From Gigaspora rosea (Eukaryota; Glomeromycota; Glomeromycetes; Diversisporales; Gigasporaceae), in contig QKWP01000224.1 in the NCBI GenBank assembly GCA_003550325.1, positions 158,554-222,553 of the forward strand: DNA of 64,000 nt. The letters run 5' to 3'. Shown one piece after another: positions 9,842 to 20,988 of the stretch (positions are counted from its first letter, which is position 1; every line of letters starts with the position of its first letter). A program made the translations under genes and the position numbers. The notes under the pieces were generated by a model. It did no database searches and was not told where the DNA came from. It was given only the letters and a program-made list of their open reading frames with translations.

Positions 9842-11874
9842 TATGATTCCAAAAAATTTATTTTCGTTATTTTGTATTATGTTATATTTATTATATTTTT
9901 TATAAATCAATCTTTCGGATTGATTAAACGAGACTTGTCCTTGAACAGAAGTAATGGACCCAAAATATACTCGCTAAATCTATTATTGTGGTAAGTTAAG
10001 TTTATTGCAGTATTTTATTATTATTTATCATTATTCATAATACAATTTAATTTAATAATTTTAATAATTACAGGAAGTCATCTTCCTCAAATGTTAGAAA
10101 TCTTGAAAATTTACAAGATCGAGGATATAATGTAAATAATTTTATTTTAATTAACTTTGTTGTTTATAATTTAAGCAATTTATGCATACTGTAATTTATT
10201 ATCTATTATTTATTCGTTTCTAGGTAACATTAATATCTCCAGGAAATTATACTGCACAATCCATCAATTATCTTTCAATTCAACAAGTTATTTTTGAAAT
10301 TGAAGACTTTAACATCCGATGTCGTAAACCTCCAGAAATATATGAAGCATTCCTTGATAATGATTTTTCTAAGTTACTTTCCGTTGTAGCAAAATCGGGA
10401 TTCAATCTTACATACCTTATTATAATATATATAAACAAGTTAATGATGAGATCAATGCTGATTTATTTTTGTGTAATACTTTAATAAATGAACCGTGTTT
10501 TGATTTCGCTTGGAAATTGGGAAACCCAGCTGTTGGAATTTCCTCGGACTTATCTCAACGTAAGTGTATATTGATGTTATTTGCTATGAAATTTCTTTTC
10601 AATCTTATAAAAAAAATATATATAATATGATTTCTCTTTTAATAGTCATAAACTCACCATATAAATCGGATCCTTTAGTAGGATGTCATGCGAACATGGA
10701 AAATGAATCATGTTGCAATGGATTTAAATGTGCAATCAAAATGCCTTTAATGCATGCTTGTTTTCAAAAGAATCTCTAAAGGATCTTAACGCTAAAAGGG
10801 CAAATGTAGGTATAGATCCGTATTGGGACTCAAAAGGAAGAGTATCAAACCTTTTAATGTTGTCCAATAATTTCTATGGGTTTGTTAAATAAATTAACAA
10901 ATTATACAAATTTTTATGCTAAAATATATCATCTTAACTATGATTATTATTGGGCAGGTACCAAGTTATGATTCACCACTCCATCAAAACATTGGTCCTG
11001 TCATACCTGACACTTTCCAGGTTTAACTCCGCTTCTTGATTCATTTCTTAATGCTCATCCTCGAACAATATATTTTGCTCTTGGAACTAATGTAATCATA
11101 TCTCCTCAAAATGTTATCACCATTTTAAAATCTTTTCTTGAATTAATCGATCAAAATGTTATTGATGGCGTGATATGGTCTACTGTAAGAATGGATGCTT
11201 CGGAATCTTTTCAATTAACCAATTCTAGTAACCAAATATATTCCATATTAAATAACAAACATCCTCATATTCATATCTCTAAATTCTTCCCTCAATTTGC
11301 AATACTATCTCATGTAAATACAAAATTATTTTTAAGTCATGGTGGTGCGGCTAGTAGTCATGAATCCATGTATACTGCAACTCCAATGTTAGTGCTTCCT
11401 ATAATGGGTGTTCAACCTAGAAATGCTGAAATGTTAGAGTCATCTGGTATAGCTTTAACAATTTCAAAGGCTAATTTAAAAATTGTTGATATAGTATCAA
11501 AGGTTAAAAGATTATTAAATGAAGAAAATTTTAAAAGGAATGCTGAAAGATTACAATTTTTGGTCAAAGTTAATAGTAAAAGAAAGTATCGGGCTGCTGA
11601 TTTAATTGAAATAATAATGAATACGGTAAAATATCAAGGAGTTAAAGATAAAAATGGTGGATTTAAGGTCAATAATGATAATTTATTAAGTGATTGGATT
11701 ACTCCTGATACGAGAATGGGTTTTATTAGGGAAAAATATTTAGATATTTATGGAGCTGCTATTATTCTATTTTTAGTATTGTTTGTTGGTTTTGTTTATA
11801 CTTTATGGAAAATTAGTAGATACTTTTATATTACATTTAGAAACGAAAATAACAATTTTAAAAAAATCTTATAG
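9842..11874 (+). pseudogene. UDP-glycosyltransferase (GT1-like), broken in its 5' two thirds
   Basis: The last 234 codons (11170-11874) are open. They contain the nucleotide-sugar binding block (TKLFLSHGGAASSHES, then MLVLPIMGVQPRNAEML) and a single C-terminal membrane span (AAIILFLVLFVGFVYTLW), the layout of an ER/plasma-membrane UGT. Upstream exons can be read at about 9842-9990, 10074-10131 (SHLPQMLEIL), 10224-10560 (VTLISPGNYTAQS) and 10654-10890, and the block after 10959 (VPSYDSPLHQNIGP) leads into the open part. Introns at 10132-10223, 10561-10653 and about 10890-10958 have GT-AG ends. Within these exons the frame must change at least five times, so no full-length enzyme is predicted. 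Either it is a recent pseudogene or the contig has indel errors. The family normally glycosylates lipids or small hydrophobic molecules; no substrate can be inferred. Confidence 0.8.
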
Positions 11875-12059
11875 GTTAAAGAAAAGTGTAACTGAGCAAC
11901 CGAGTACGCATTAAAAGGACTATGTATTTATCATGCATTTTAAATTATTTTTTGTTTTTAAATAAAATTTTTAGAGTTTCGTTATATATTATTTTTATTG
12001 TCATATTTAATTTTACATCATAATGTAAAAATAATGATGATGCTAAAATTCACGTAATC

Positions 12060-12270
12060 ATACGTTGACCTTCTAAACATTACTATCGCTTGTTGTATTA
12101 GGGTTAGGGTTTGGTATTTTTTGATTTTACATATATTACACTAATTCCACTAGAGTTATTAAAATCTGGTTACACCCAAACCCTAAGTCTACGCAAAGTT
12201 AAATTTTCGTTTTGCATTACCCGCCGACTCAAATTTTTCAAAAAAAATTTTTTTTAGTCCCAATTCTTTT
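12060..12270. repeat. MITE fragments with telomere-like inverted ends
   Basis: ATTAGGGTTAGGGTTTGG (about 12098) and CCAAACCCTAAG (about 12175) form an inverted pair. The sequence after the first resembles the core of the 40748-40893 element. Immediately after it, 12190-12260 matches one arm of MITE family A (AAATTTTCGTTTTGCATTAC). Confidence 0.5.
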
Positions 12271-12363
12271 AAAACAAGCATAGTAATGTTTATTTAATGA
12301 TATTAATGAATATAGTTCAAACAAATTGATATTGATTATCATAAATTAGTAGGCATTAAAATT

Positions 12364-12930
12364 AGAAAATGGATGGAACCTCTAGGCTTTAGAATTAAGC
12401 ATTTTGCTCAAGATGGTGGAGTATGTCCCCTATGCGGGGAAGAAGAACAAACCATCAAACATTTCGGGGTTGAATATAAACTCAGTAAACAGGTTTGGGA
12501 AATTTCGTACAGCTTTCTTAAAGATCCAAGAGAAGCAGTACCAAGGAACATAGAAGAAGTTACATCTGCGACAAACTTAAGTGATCAGCAAAATCCACAA
12601 AGAAGAAAGGCAGTGATGTGGATACACATAAATGTAATATACGAAATCTGGCTCTGTTATACACAAGCAAGATGGGGGATAATCCTATTCCGGAACCTAT
12701 ACTACCACACGTAATTAGAAATAGATTGAACAAAGAAATTAAGGAGCTTGAGTATAATAAGGGTAAAAGCAGCTGGGCAAAAGAGTCGTTATTAAAACAT
12801 TTAGTAACGAAGGACATTAAAAGGTTAACAGAAAAGCCTGATGTGACATAAAATTGTATATTTAATTTGATATATTAATAAAGTATGCCACTGAACGTCT
12901 CCGTAGGGAGTTTTAAAAATCAAAAAAAAA
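12364..12930 (+). mobile_element. LINE (non-LTR retrotransposon) 3' end, copy 1
   Basis: 12373-12714 encodes a zinc-binding reverse-transcriptase tail typical of non-LTR elements (zf-RVT type: CPLCGEEEQTIKHF). It continues to YEIWLCYTQARWG. The terminal part, PIPEPILPHVIRNRLNK through EKPDVT, lies in another frame (12618-12851), so one frameshift separates the two. A 3' UTR follows with AATAAAGTATGCC, GAACGTCTCC and an A-rich tail at about 12921-12930. The reverse-transcriptase core is absent, so this is a 5'-truncated copy. Only the 3' tip of the coding region remains. Confidence 0.75.
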
Positions 12931-13087
12931 CATTTAAACAGACGATCTATAAATTTAGATGCCACAATTTTCAAATTTTATAATCAATAACGTCATTTTT
13001 GCATCATATTGCATAATCGACTTATGACATTTCAGTATATGTAAAAATGTTGACTCTTCCAAAATGAATATATAAAAGCTATTACTN
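12931..13087. other. Spacer between LINE fragments ending at an N
   Basis: This holds TTTGCATCATATTGCAT and CTTCCAAAATGAATAT. It is similar to 730-895, which also follows a LINE 3' end. Base 13087 is N, an assembly join or uncertainty. Confidence 0.5.
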
Positions 13088-13460
13088 ATCTGCGACAAAC
13101 TTAAGTGATCAGCAAAATCCGCAAAGAAGAAAGGCAGTGATGTGGATACACATAAATGCAATATACGAAATCTGGCTCTGTTATACACAAGCAAGATGGG
13201 GGATAATCCTATCCCGGAACCTATACTACCACACGTAATTAGAAATAGATTGAACAAAGAAATTAAGGTGCTTGAGTATAATAAGGGTAAAAGCAGCCGG
13301 GCAAAAGAGTCGTTATTAAAACATTTAGTAACGAAGGGCATTAAAAGGTTAACAGAAAAGCCTTATGTGACATAAAATTGTATATTTAATTTGATATATT
13401 AATAAAGTACGCCACTGAGCGTCTCCGTAGGGAGTTTTAAAAATCAAAAAAAAAAAAAAA
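13088..13460 (+). mobile_element. LINE 3' end, copy 2 (begins at the N)
   Basis: It repeats 12564-12930 in the same orientation with about seven substitutions that I could count (for example CTATTCCGG versus CTATCCCGG). It has the same frame break in the C-terminal coding region and a longer A-tail. It starts directly after the N at 13087. It may be a second insertion, a segmental duplication, or an allele placed in tandem by assembly. Confidence 0.7.
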
Positions 13461-13990
13461 CGGATGGATTGTTTATAGTCAAAATATGAACACATGTATG
13501 GTGTGACGGTGTAAAGTCACGCCGATTTTCTTTTTCTATTATTATTCTATCCCCAATTGTCATTTTAGTCAAATATGTATATTGACAACAGAGAATCGGC
13601 TCTTCCGGGTCAACCTAAATCCAACCCAAAACCAGACCACACAATCCGGGCAATCGTATCGAAGGAGGCGTGTTATATTTGGCAAGTGGATGAGTCAAGG
13701 CTTCGGTCGTCGTTATTCAGGGTAACTCTTTACAACAACCACAGTATCCACGGCATGTCGGGATACTGGTCACAACCACAACTATTTCAGTACGTCGAGA
13801 CAGTTGGAAAACAACAATAACCACGGAGGTTCTCAGTACGTCGAGAAATATAACGTTACAATCACATGCACAGAAATAGATCTACCACTTAATAGTAGAT
13901 CGTTAGTTTATTTAGTGAGTGTGGGGGTAACAGAAAAACAGTTTATCAATAACCCAACGATTTGATCCTGTTTCTTCGTGCGCAAGGCCT
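13461..13990. other. Unassigned sequence of higher GC, possibly retroelement-derived
   Basis: An 81-codon frame (13575-13820, plus) is rich in P, Q and S and has no domain I recognise. The word TCAGTACGTCGAGA occurs twice (near 13788 and 13834). GTGTGACGGTGTAAAGTCACG near 13501 resembles GTCACGGGGTAAAGTGAC at 41899. A remnant of an LTR-type element is the likeliest reading. Confidence 0.3.
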
Positions 13991-14017
13991 TTATTATATA
14001 CTTTTCATTACATAGAA

Positions 14018-14155
14018 ACCGTTAAATCATTGTAATCATTAAAATCATTTTCACCATTAAATCGAATAAATTCCATTTAATCATTTTAACCATTAAAATC
14101 AATAAATCCTTCATAACCAATAAAACCATTAAAACCATTAAAAGTATTTTTAATG
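14018..14155. repeat. Short tandem array of an AACCATTAAA-like unit
   Basis: About fourteen variants of (A)ACCATTAAA / AATCATTAAA follow one another. Period is 9-12 bases and imperfect. Confidence 0.6.
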
Positions 14156-14590
14156 ATTTGATGCGATCAATTAATTACTTAATTCTAAATCCATTTATTA
14201 AATGAAATTAAAATTCTCTACAAACTGAGTCGTTTAGAATTCCACTTCAACTTAGGTTGATTTGAAATCTACAAAAATTCTATTCCGGCGCACAACATAT
14301 ATTCTCTCACACTTATGTAATACGAAAAAAGTAACAATTCTTTAAAAAAAAAAAAAAAAAACAAGAAAGAAATTATGAATCATAAATAACCTTTAATAAC
14401 ATTTCTATTATCAACAATAGCAAATTTTTAATGATATCTAAAAGCTAAAACTTATTTTACTATAGATCACAAACTTTGTACTACAAATTCATTAATACGT
14501 GATGCCATTTATTCTATGGCATTTAACTCTAAAGACATAACTAATGATCACAGCAACTTGAACTAAGGATAAATCATGTGGTGTAGAATG
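14156..14590. other. AT-rich spacer
   Basis: No gene is seen. There is an A-run at 14342-14361. The block lies 3' of the minus-strand protease relic and may include its 3' UTR. Confidence 0.35.
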
Positions 14591-14593
14591 TTT

Positions 14594-15804
14594 TTAAGAA
14601 CTCTCCGAATCCTTCAGATAAAGCTTAAGATATATAGAGAGTATTTCTAATTCGTTGAAAATTGTGTCTAATAATTGAACAACGGCAATACCTGTTCCAC
14701 CGCCCATAATTATACCATGTCCAACCACTGAATGTAAATTTTGCGGTGAACCATAAGATAATACTGTCGCACCGCTATCACTTTTTAAGGCATACAAATC
14801 TGTAATAATTAAATCCTCTCTAACGAGGTCCTCCCCTACTACATAAATCCCATTCACTCCAAATACATATTCACAAGAAAAATGCGTGTTGTAGCCAGAT
14901 TTACATATATGGCCACCAACGCTAGACACAGGTGCACCATCAGTTACAATTAATTCTTTATATTGATCAGCATCATCATTTCTTATAGAAAATGCTGGAA
15001 TAACTTCTTTACATAAAGATTAACTATGCCAAAATCGAAAAGGATACATTTCCATTGGACCAATATATAAAGGTGTTTCAGATCCGTAATAAACATCGCT
15101 ATAAGACTCGTGCAATGTCCTGCAGTTATAATGTAAAATTTATCTGAGATAATTCTATCAGCTGCCCAAAAACCAACAGAGCATAAACCGTCATTATATA
15201 ACCCATCTCCACCTAATACTTTGACTTTTAAATTACGTGAATTAACAACATATCGTGATCTTGTTATATTTTGTGGTGCAGTAAAATTGTCTGCGTAAAA
15301 TATTTTCGGGTTAAAAGGTTTTGTGGCATTGATAAACTCTGTATTATTAATTTCACTAAACAAAAAATATAAAATGTTATTATTTAGTCTCATATCAGTG
15401 TAAATAAAAACTTCTTCCGGTTTAATTAAATCAACTTGAATATATATTTGTTCAATATTAAATTTAATTTAACTCATAGAATTGTTTGCTTCATTAAAAT
15501 GTAAAAATGCTTCATGTGATATTATTTGAGGCAAGGCTAATAAATCATCAACTTTGGAATAGTTTACTGTATTAACAACTATATGATTTTCGAATATATT
15601 TATATAAGTTCCTCCAAAGCTTGAAATAAAATCATCCTGTTCTAATATTGGTCTTAAGAGTTCATCAATAGAGATCAAATTTCTTTCAATCTTCAATAAT
15701 TCCGGTACTTCTGTGTCCTCTACATCCCATAATCTTGCTAATGGATGTTGCTGTGCAGCATAAATTGAATAACTTTGTAATGCATATGGGCGAATGATGC
15801 TCAT
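14594..15804 (-). pseudogene. Chymotrypsin-fold (S1) serine protease with propeptide, decayed
   Basis: Three open pieces on the minus strand line up with one protease. 15804-15469 is a propeptide-like segment (QQHPLARLWDVEDTEVP through ISHEAFLHFNEA). 15393-14983 holds the first catalytic block, YIITAGHC (His), and FDFGIVNL (Asp). 14929-14594 holds SDSGATVLSYGS (Ser) and ends VVQLLDTIFNELE. All three catalytic residues are visible. The architecture recalls bacterial-type streptogrisin/alpha-lytic proteases, which are secreted and matured by prodomain removal. An in-frame stop (15469-15471) separates the first two pieces and a frameshift near 15000 separates the last two. Two compensating shifts appear to lie between His and Asp, because the alternative frame there (SDVYYGSETPLYIG) reads better. 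No clear signal peptide is visible. At least four lesions make it a pseudogene. Confidence 0.75.
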
Positions 15805-15829
15805 TACTTGTGATATCTAAATGACACGA

Positions 15830-16195
15830 TCTGTCACGCAGATCACTGGGGTAAAACCATATGATAGGCCTATTTTTAGTAAATCTGTAAATTGCAACGG
15901 TAGGCTTTTTCTAATCGCCATTTTCAGGGGTTTCTTAAACAATTAACGAGGATATTAAATTATGTAATAATTACTATAACACAATAAGTAATCTTATAAA
16001 TTGAAATTTTCTTTTTATTAAGTGTATCAATCGCTTTACCAATTAGTAATTCTATGCGTTGCATTTTCAATACTAGACCGTAGGTATGATTTAATTGGAC
16101 TGATGCTGGACTGGACTATATAAAATATATAAAAAACCCCCAAAGTTCTATATTAACTGAAATATCGCAATAATTACAAAAAAGTAACCCATTAT
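15830..16195. other. Intergenic region between divergent relics
   Basis: This contains the presumed promoter of the protease relic (leftwards) and of the small secreted protein (rightwards). A TATA-like stretch, TATAAAATATATAAAAA, lies at about 16118-16135. Nothing else was identified. Confidence 0.4.
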
Positions 16196-16199
16196 CAGC

Positions 16200-16362
16200 A
16201 TGAAATATACCTTCATATTCTTTACAAAGTGTATTCATTACTGCTATTTTACCTTCTTATCAAAGAATACAGTGTTACTTTGAAGATTCAAAGAACCAAG
16301 GTAGCAATGGTGTTCTTATGGTGCCCGTTCCTAGAAAAATAGTCTCTATGGATAAATGCTGA
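16200..16362 (+). pseudogene. Small secreted protein, frameshifted
   Basis: An ATG at 16200 opens MKYTFIFFT, a signal-peptide-like start. About 30 bases on, the believable frame moves by one: it reads FITAILPSYQRIQCYFED and ends ...VPVPRKIVSMDKC before TGA at 16360. The two frames together resemble a protein of about 53-55 residues with a hydrophobic leader and two cysteines. The first frame alone stops after about 22 codons. No family is recognised. A single-base indel, real or a sequencing error, explains it; chance is the alternative. Confidence 0.4.
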
Positions 16363-17040
16363 TAAACAAAAAAAAAAAGAAGCAAAATTATTAAAAAACA
16401 TCGAATTAATATACCTATTCATGAAACGGTTTTTCGATTTTCATTACTTTCATATTGTTGAGCTAAATTGAGCCATTTTAACTAAAGAGTAGAAAATAAG
16501 TTAACAAAACTAAACATATTGAAGTTATGTTAAAGGAACTTTCTAGTATACTAGCATACCTATTTTGGGACGATGTTTCGACGATGTTTAGCTCCAAACT
16601 TGGACGAAAGAATATAGCTTGTTAAATAAAGAACGTTTAAATTAGCCAATTAGATTTTTTTTCTGATTATCTATTCCACGTTACTATGTTTGGTAACACA
16701 AATTTTAAATTGTCACATACCGGTAATAACAAATTAATTTGATTGGTAAGATTTGATGTACAAAATTCGTGAAATCCTAATATGTGATTCGAAAATATCA
16801 CCCAAATGAGTCAAATTAGCCCATATGGATGATAATAAAATTATTAAAAAGTATATAATTCTCATTTCTGCTTTGTTAATATTGATAGATATTAATAAAG
16901 AATTAAATTCATTGAAATCAACCATGGATATTTATATAATAACGAGATTTTATCATACAATAACAATTAGTCTCATTTCATTAATAATTTGAACAACTTT
17001 GACAAGATTAAGATTAAACTGAGGTTGACTTTGAAAATAT
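16363..17040. other. AT-rich sequence, one dispersed word
   Basis: GAGTCAAATTAGCCCATAT at 16807 resembles GAATCAAATTAGCCCATAT at 21194, so part belongs to a dispersed repeat. No gene is seen. Confidence 0.35.
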
Positions 17041-17099
17041 TTACCAGGAACAGAGATTCTACCTATATCGGGAACAGTGTGCAACGATGAGTATGGTCT

Positions 17100-17830
17100 T
17101 TGATGTTTTTATATTTTGCATTAAATGGGGCTTTTCGTCCAATATCACATGCATGATTTTTTAATTAGTGCAATAAAAAATTTGCGTGTTGGACATTGCT
17201 TGATCAAAGAATCATTCTAAACTATTAATAATATATCAATTTCTTTGTCTGGTCAATGATTTAAAAATAAAAATTACATGTTAGGAATGGATTGTAACAA
17301 AAAGTATGGTTTCCGCGAACGAAGCAAAATATGTAGAATATGTTAGGCATGTTAAATGGAATGTGCGATTTTGATAAAAAATGCAGTATGAACCGAAAAC
17401 ATGGTTCTATTGTATAAGCAGTATTATTTATAATGATATATTGAAATTCCTTATTTAGCACATAATTTAAAGTATACTTATTGTAAATCGCATTAACTTA
17501 TTAAAGTATTCTGATTTCTTTGTCTCGAATTTTAGCCTTGCATTGGAATAATCAAGAGTTGAACTGGTATTGTTGACATAGAATGCGCTTATCATGGTTT
17601 CTGGGAACGATGTATAAAGTACGTAGAATATATTTTCAGTCATGGTAAATGACTGGTAAATGACGTGTGCGATTTTCTAGTCGCGCAATAAAAAATGCGG
17701 TATGAACCGAAAACACATAGTTCCATTGTATAAGCAGTATTATTTATAATGATATATTAAATTTCCTTGTTTGGCATTTGATTTAAAAACTATTTATCGT
17801 CATCATCTCTTAATTTGTATAATTTTATAA
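17100..17830. repeat. Tandem duplication, about 330-base unit
   Basis: TATGAACCGAAAACA, TTGTATAAGCAGTATTATTT and ATAATGATATATT occur in order at 17388-17450 and again at 17701-17760. Each is preceded by a GTATGGTTTC / CATGGTTTCTGGGAACG segment. The copies are diverged and non-coding. Confidence 0.65.
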
Positions 17831-18104
17831 CTGTCTCGAATTTTAACTAGAAATTTTTGCTAAGCATGGTTGCATATTATATAAGCCTTGTATTGAAAGT
17901 TGAACTGGTACTTGATAATATAGAATTGCATTCGCGCTTTCCATGATTCTCATCGCATCCCTCATTTAGTTAAAATTATTGTTTGCGAAAGATCATTGCA
18001 AATGATCTTACCTCTTGATATATATCAAATTAATAAAGATCAGATAGCTGCGCAACGTGTGACGCAGCGCAAGACCAGTACGGTCAGCCTATGTAAACTC
18101 TAAA

Positions 18105-18430
18105 ATAATTTTATTAGTCGAGGACTAAAATATCAACTAAGTCGATGTTACAAAAACCTGCTTAGCTCGCTTAGTCGACTAATGCTTAAAATATCGCACA
18201 CTTTGACATTTTGAGCCATTCGAGCTTAATCGCCTAATGCTTAAAAATATCGCACATTTGAACATTTTGAGACCTTCTAATTTTGCGTATCATATACGAT
18301 GTTCATGATGCACATGCTTGCACATGTTAACGTATAAAAATATTTGCACATTGGAATATTTTGAGCCATTCCGTGCGTATAATGCACGATGCGCATGATG
18401 TGCATGATGCACATCATGATGCACCTGTGA
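18105..18430. repeat. Degenerate tandem array, about 65-base unit
   Basis: TAATGCTTAAAATATCGCACA with ACATTTTGAGCCATT recurs about three times (18180, 18236, 18330). It is followed by a run of GCATGATG / GATGCACATCATGATGCAC palindromes at 18380-18425. Confidence 0.6.
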
Positions 18431-19150
18431 TGACAGGCACATGTCCTCGTGACCCGGATATTTCCTAATTCGGGCTTACCGGCTAGATTTCCCTGATCGA
18501 CTAGATATGCCAAAAATCTCCGATCTGGCTGATATCTCAGATGCCTTGGATCTGGATAATCCGGGTGATATCAGTGATAGGAGGGATCATAAGGAAATTG
18601 GTTATAGGGCCTATCTGAGGTATATTAGCTATATAGATGATTCTTGCGATGTAAATAGTTGAATTCCTTCGGAAAAAATAAGACCCGCTTTTCCTAAATA
18701 ATGAAGTGCCTAAGTCATATAAACTAGAGGTCTGACTTGAATATTCATTCGTTCAATATTTTATTATTTGAATATTCGTTCAAAAATTTTGAATGATATT
18801 TGAATATTCACTGAATATTCATTGAATATTAAATATATTTCAATTTTAAAAAATTATATAACTATCTCACTTAAATTAGCCAATAAAATTGCAAATAAAT
18901 TATTAAAAAATAAAATAAAATTATAAAATTATATATATATATATGTATATATATATTTCAATGAATATTCAATGAATATATTCAGTGAAATTTTAAATAT
19001 TCAAATATTCATTCAGTGAAAAATTATATATTTGAATATTGAATATCCAGTGAATATTCAGTGAATATTATTCATTGAGTCAGACCTCTAATATAAACTA
19101 CATATTCCTTTATTAACCACTCAGCAATTCTAACACGCCTCTTCTGATTT
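18431..19150. repeat. LTR-like terminus (fossil) split by a MITE
   Basis: The 18640-18725 and 19090-19145 pieces together match the LTR-like terminus at 9590-9700. The intervening 18726-19089 is a separate inverted-repeat insertion. The LTR-like sequence is a broken fragment without an internal region. Confidence 0.5.
18726..19089. mobile_element. MITE with AGAGGTCTGACT ends and GAATATTC interior
   Basis: The element starts AGAGGTCTGACT and ends AGTCAGACCTCT. The interior is almost entirely GAATATTCA / TGAATATTC words plus an AT core. ATATAAACT is found on both sides, consistent with an 8-9-base target duplication of hAT type. Confidence 0.75.
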
Positions 19151-20170
19151 TGTTCAATCAGTTGGTTACCCAATTGCTGCGGAACGATTGACTGACCAAC
19201 CCTCATCTTACAATGCATATTAAACAATAACAACAATACAGGTAAGCATTATTTGATCTAATAGTGCATGCAATATTTAAAATTCAAAACAAAAATGACT
19301 TGCACAATTGCAAGTAAAAATTTTTTCACTTGCACAACTAAATTTTTTTTGTTTGCACAAATATAACTTTGCAAAAAATATATGTACAGTAGATCATATA
19401 AATTTTGTGCAACTTTTTTTAAAAATTTTACTTGCATATTTGCATAAATTTTTTGCAAAATACTTGCACATGTGCATCTTGTGTAAGACAATTTTAAACA
19501 CTGCCCATTTCAATATAAAGTGATCTTTGATCAAGATTATCTGTAACAAAAAATGATTTATGATAAATTTTATTAAGTTATTTGATGATCCAAAATCATA
19601 AAATCACAAACCACATCTACAGTGCAGCTTCTATAGAGTTCTATAATGTAAATACAATAAAATAAAAAATGAACAATTCCATTTTACTAGGAATGGAGTA
19701 CATGGTTAAGCGGCATGTGAAGTGTTTCTGTACAAATCCATGCATGATGATTATTTGATTATTATAAAAAAATAATGCCTTTTTATATTGTTTTCAGAAT
19801 TGCATTAACTAAATATGTTATAAAATGCATGCGTGTCAAGAATAAGCATTATACTGTATCAGTATTTACTGATGATGATTGAGAAAAATCTTATCTAGAT
19901 AATTTAAAACCTATTGCTTATAAAATTTAATTGTATATCCAATGTCTATGAGCTTACTAGCAATGGGAATTTCTAATTATTAATTGTTAACATAAATTAT
20001 TAATAAACTATTTTTACTATTAATAATTGAACTATCCAATATGCATAGAAAGTATTAATAGAATGATATAATTAGTGATTAATCTTGTTTTTATATACTC
20101 TAGTCAAGGATTTTACCAAAAATGGACAGTGTTGATCGCACCTTTTATGGTATAGAAATATTGATCAGAT
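19151..20170. other. AT-rich sequence with a TTGCACAA cluster
   Basis: 19258-19500 contains about eight CTTGCACA / TTGCACAA words in both orientations, like the cluster at 308-562. The rest is unassigned. CAATGGGAATTTCTAATT at 19960 is related to 31155 on the other strand. Confidence 0.4.
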
Positions 20171-20175
20171 AATTC

Positions 20176-20988
20176 TGACATTTCTGTTGCAAAACTTACG
20201 TTTTTGAGAACTTTTTTGATTCTCCTAGATGTACCCCAAAATTTATATACTTTTTTGATACTGATATCACATGCAGATCACCATTACCAGCAAGCTTTTT
20301 TAAAATTGCACTAACCTTAACTCTAATTACAAACCTGACCCTAATAACAATAACCTATTAAAAATGATTATATAATAAATATTATAACTTTTCTATAAAG
20401 TACAATCCACATAGGTTTAATAAATAACTTGATTGCATGGTCCAAGAATAAAATTTACTTTTTTAAAAAGTTTAGCATGCATTATTATATCTTTATTTTT
20501 AAACTTTTTGGTTTCAACCTGGTTGTGCAGGTTTTAACAAAGATTATATATATTTTAAACTGACATTTATATGTGATTTTTTCTTAAAAAAAAGAATAAA
20601 TCTATTTTATATATAATGCTCTTTTAAAATAAAAAATTTTTAGAAAAAAACTCTATCTGCATAATAAATGTTTTAAATACAGTATATCATTAAGTATCTG
20701 CACTTTTTAAAAAACATTTAGCCTAATTGAAATTAGTTTATTAAAGGTTAGTACTTACTACATTAGTACTGATTTTTTAAAAAAAATTCTTATAAAGGTA
20801 GTTTCTTGGGATTTTTGAATAACAGGCAATTTTTGACTAAAACGAATGCTTTGTTTTGAATTTTCAAGACTGTGTTATGATCATCACATTGAGATATTAT
20901 CAAAAAAGTATATAAATTTTGGGGTATATCTAGAAGTATCAAAAAAATAAGTGCAGAAGCCTCAAAAATGTAAGTTTTACAAATCTGT
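20176..20988. mobile_element. 0.8-kb element with about 75-base inverted ends
   Basis: The left end holds AAAACTTACGTTTTTGAG and CCCCAAAATTTATATAC. The right end holds the reverse complements, GTATATAAATTTTGGGG and CTCAAAAATGTAAGTTTT. The interior contains a degenerate telomere-like run (AACCTTAACTCTAATTAC...GACCCTAATAAC) and no coding frame. Confidence 0.7.

Noticed and set aside
12098-12115. True telomere end (TTAGGGTTAGGG)
   Set aside because: Only two units, internal to the contig, and part of an inverted pair typical of the local MITEs.
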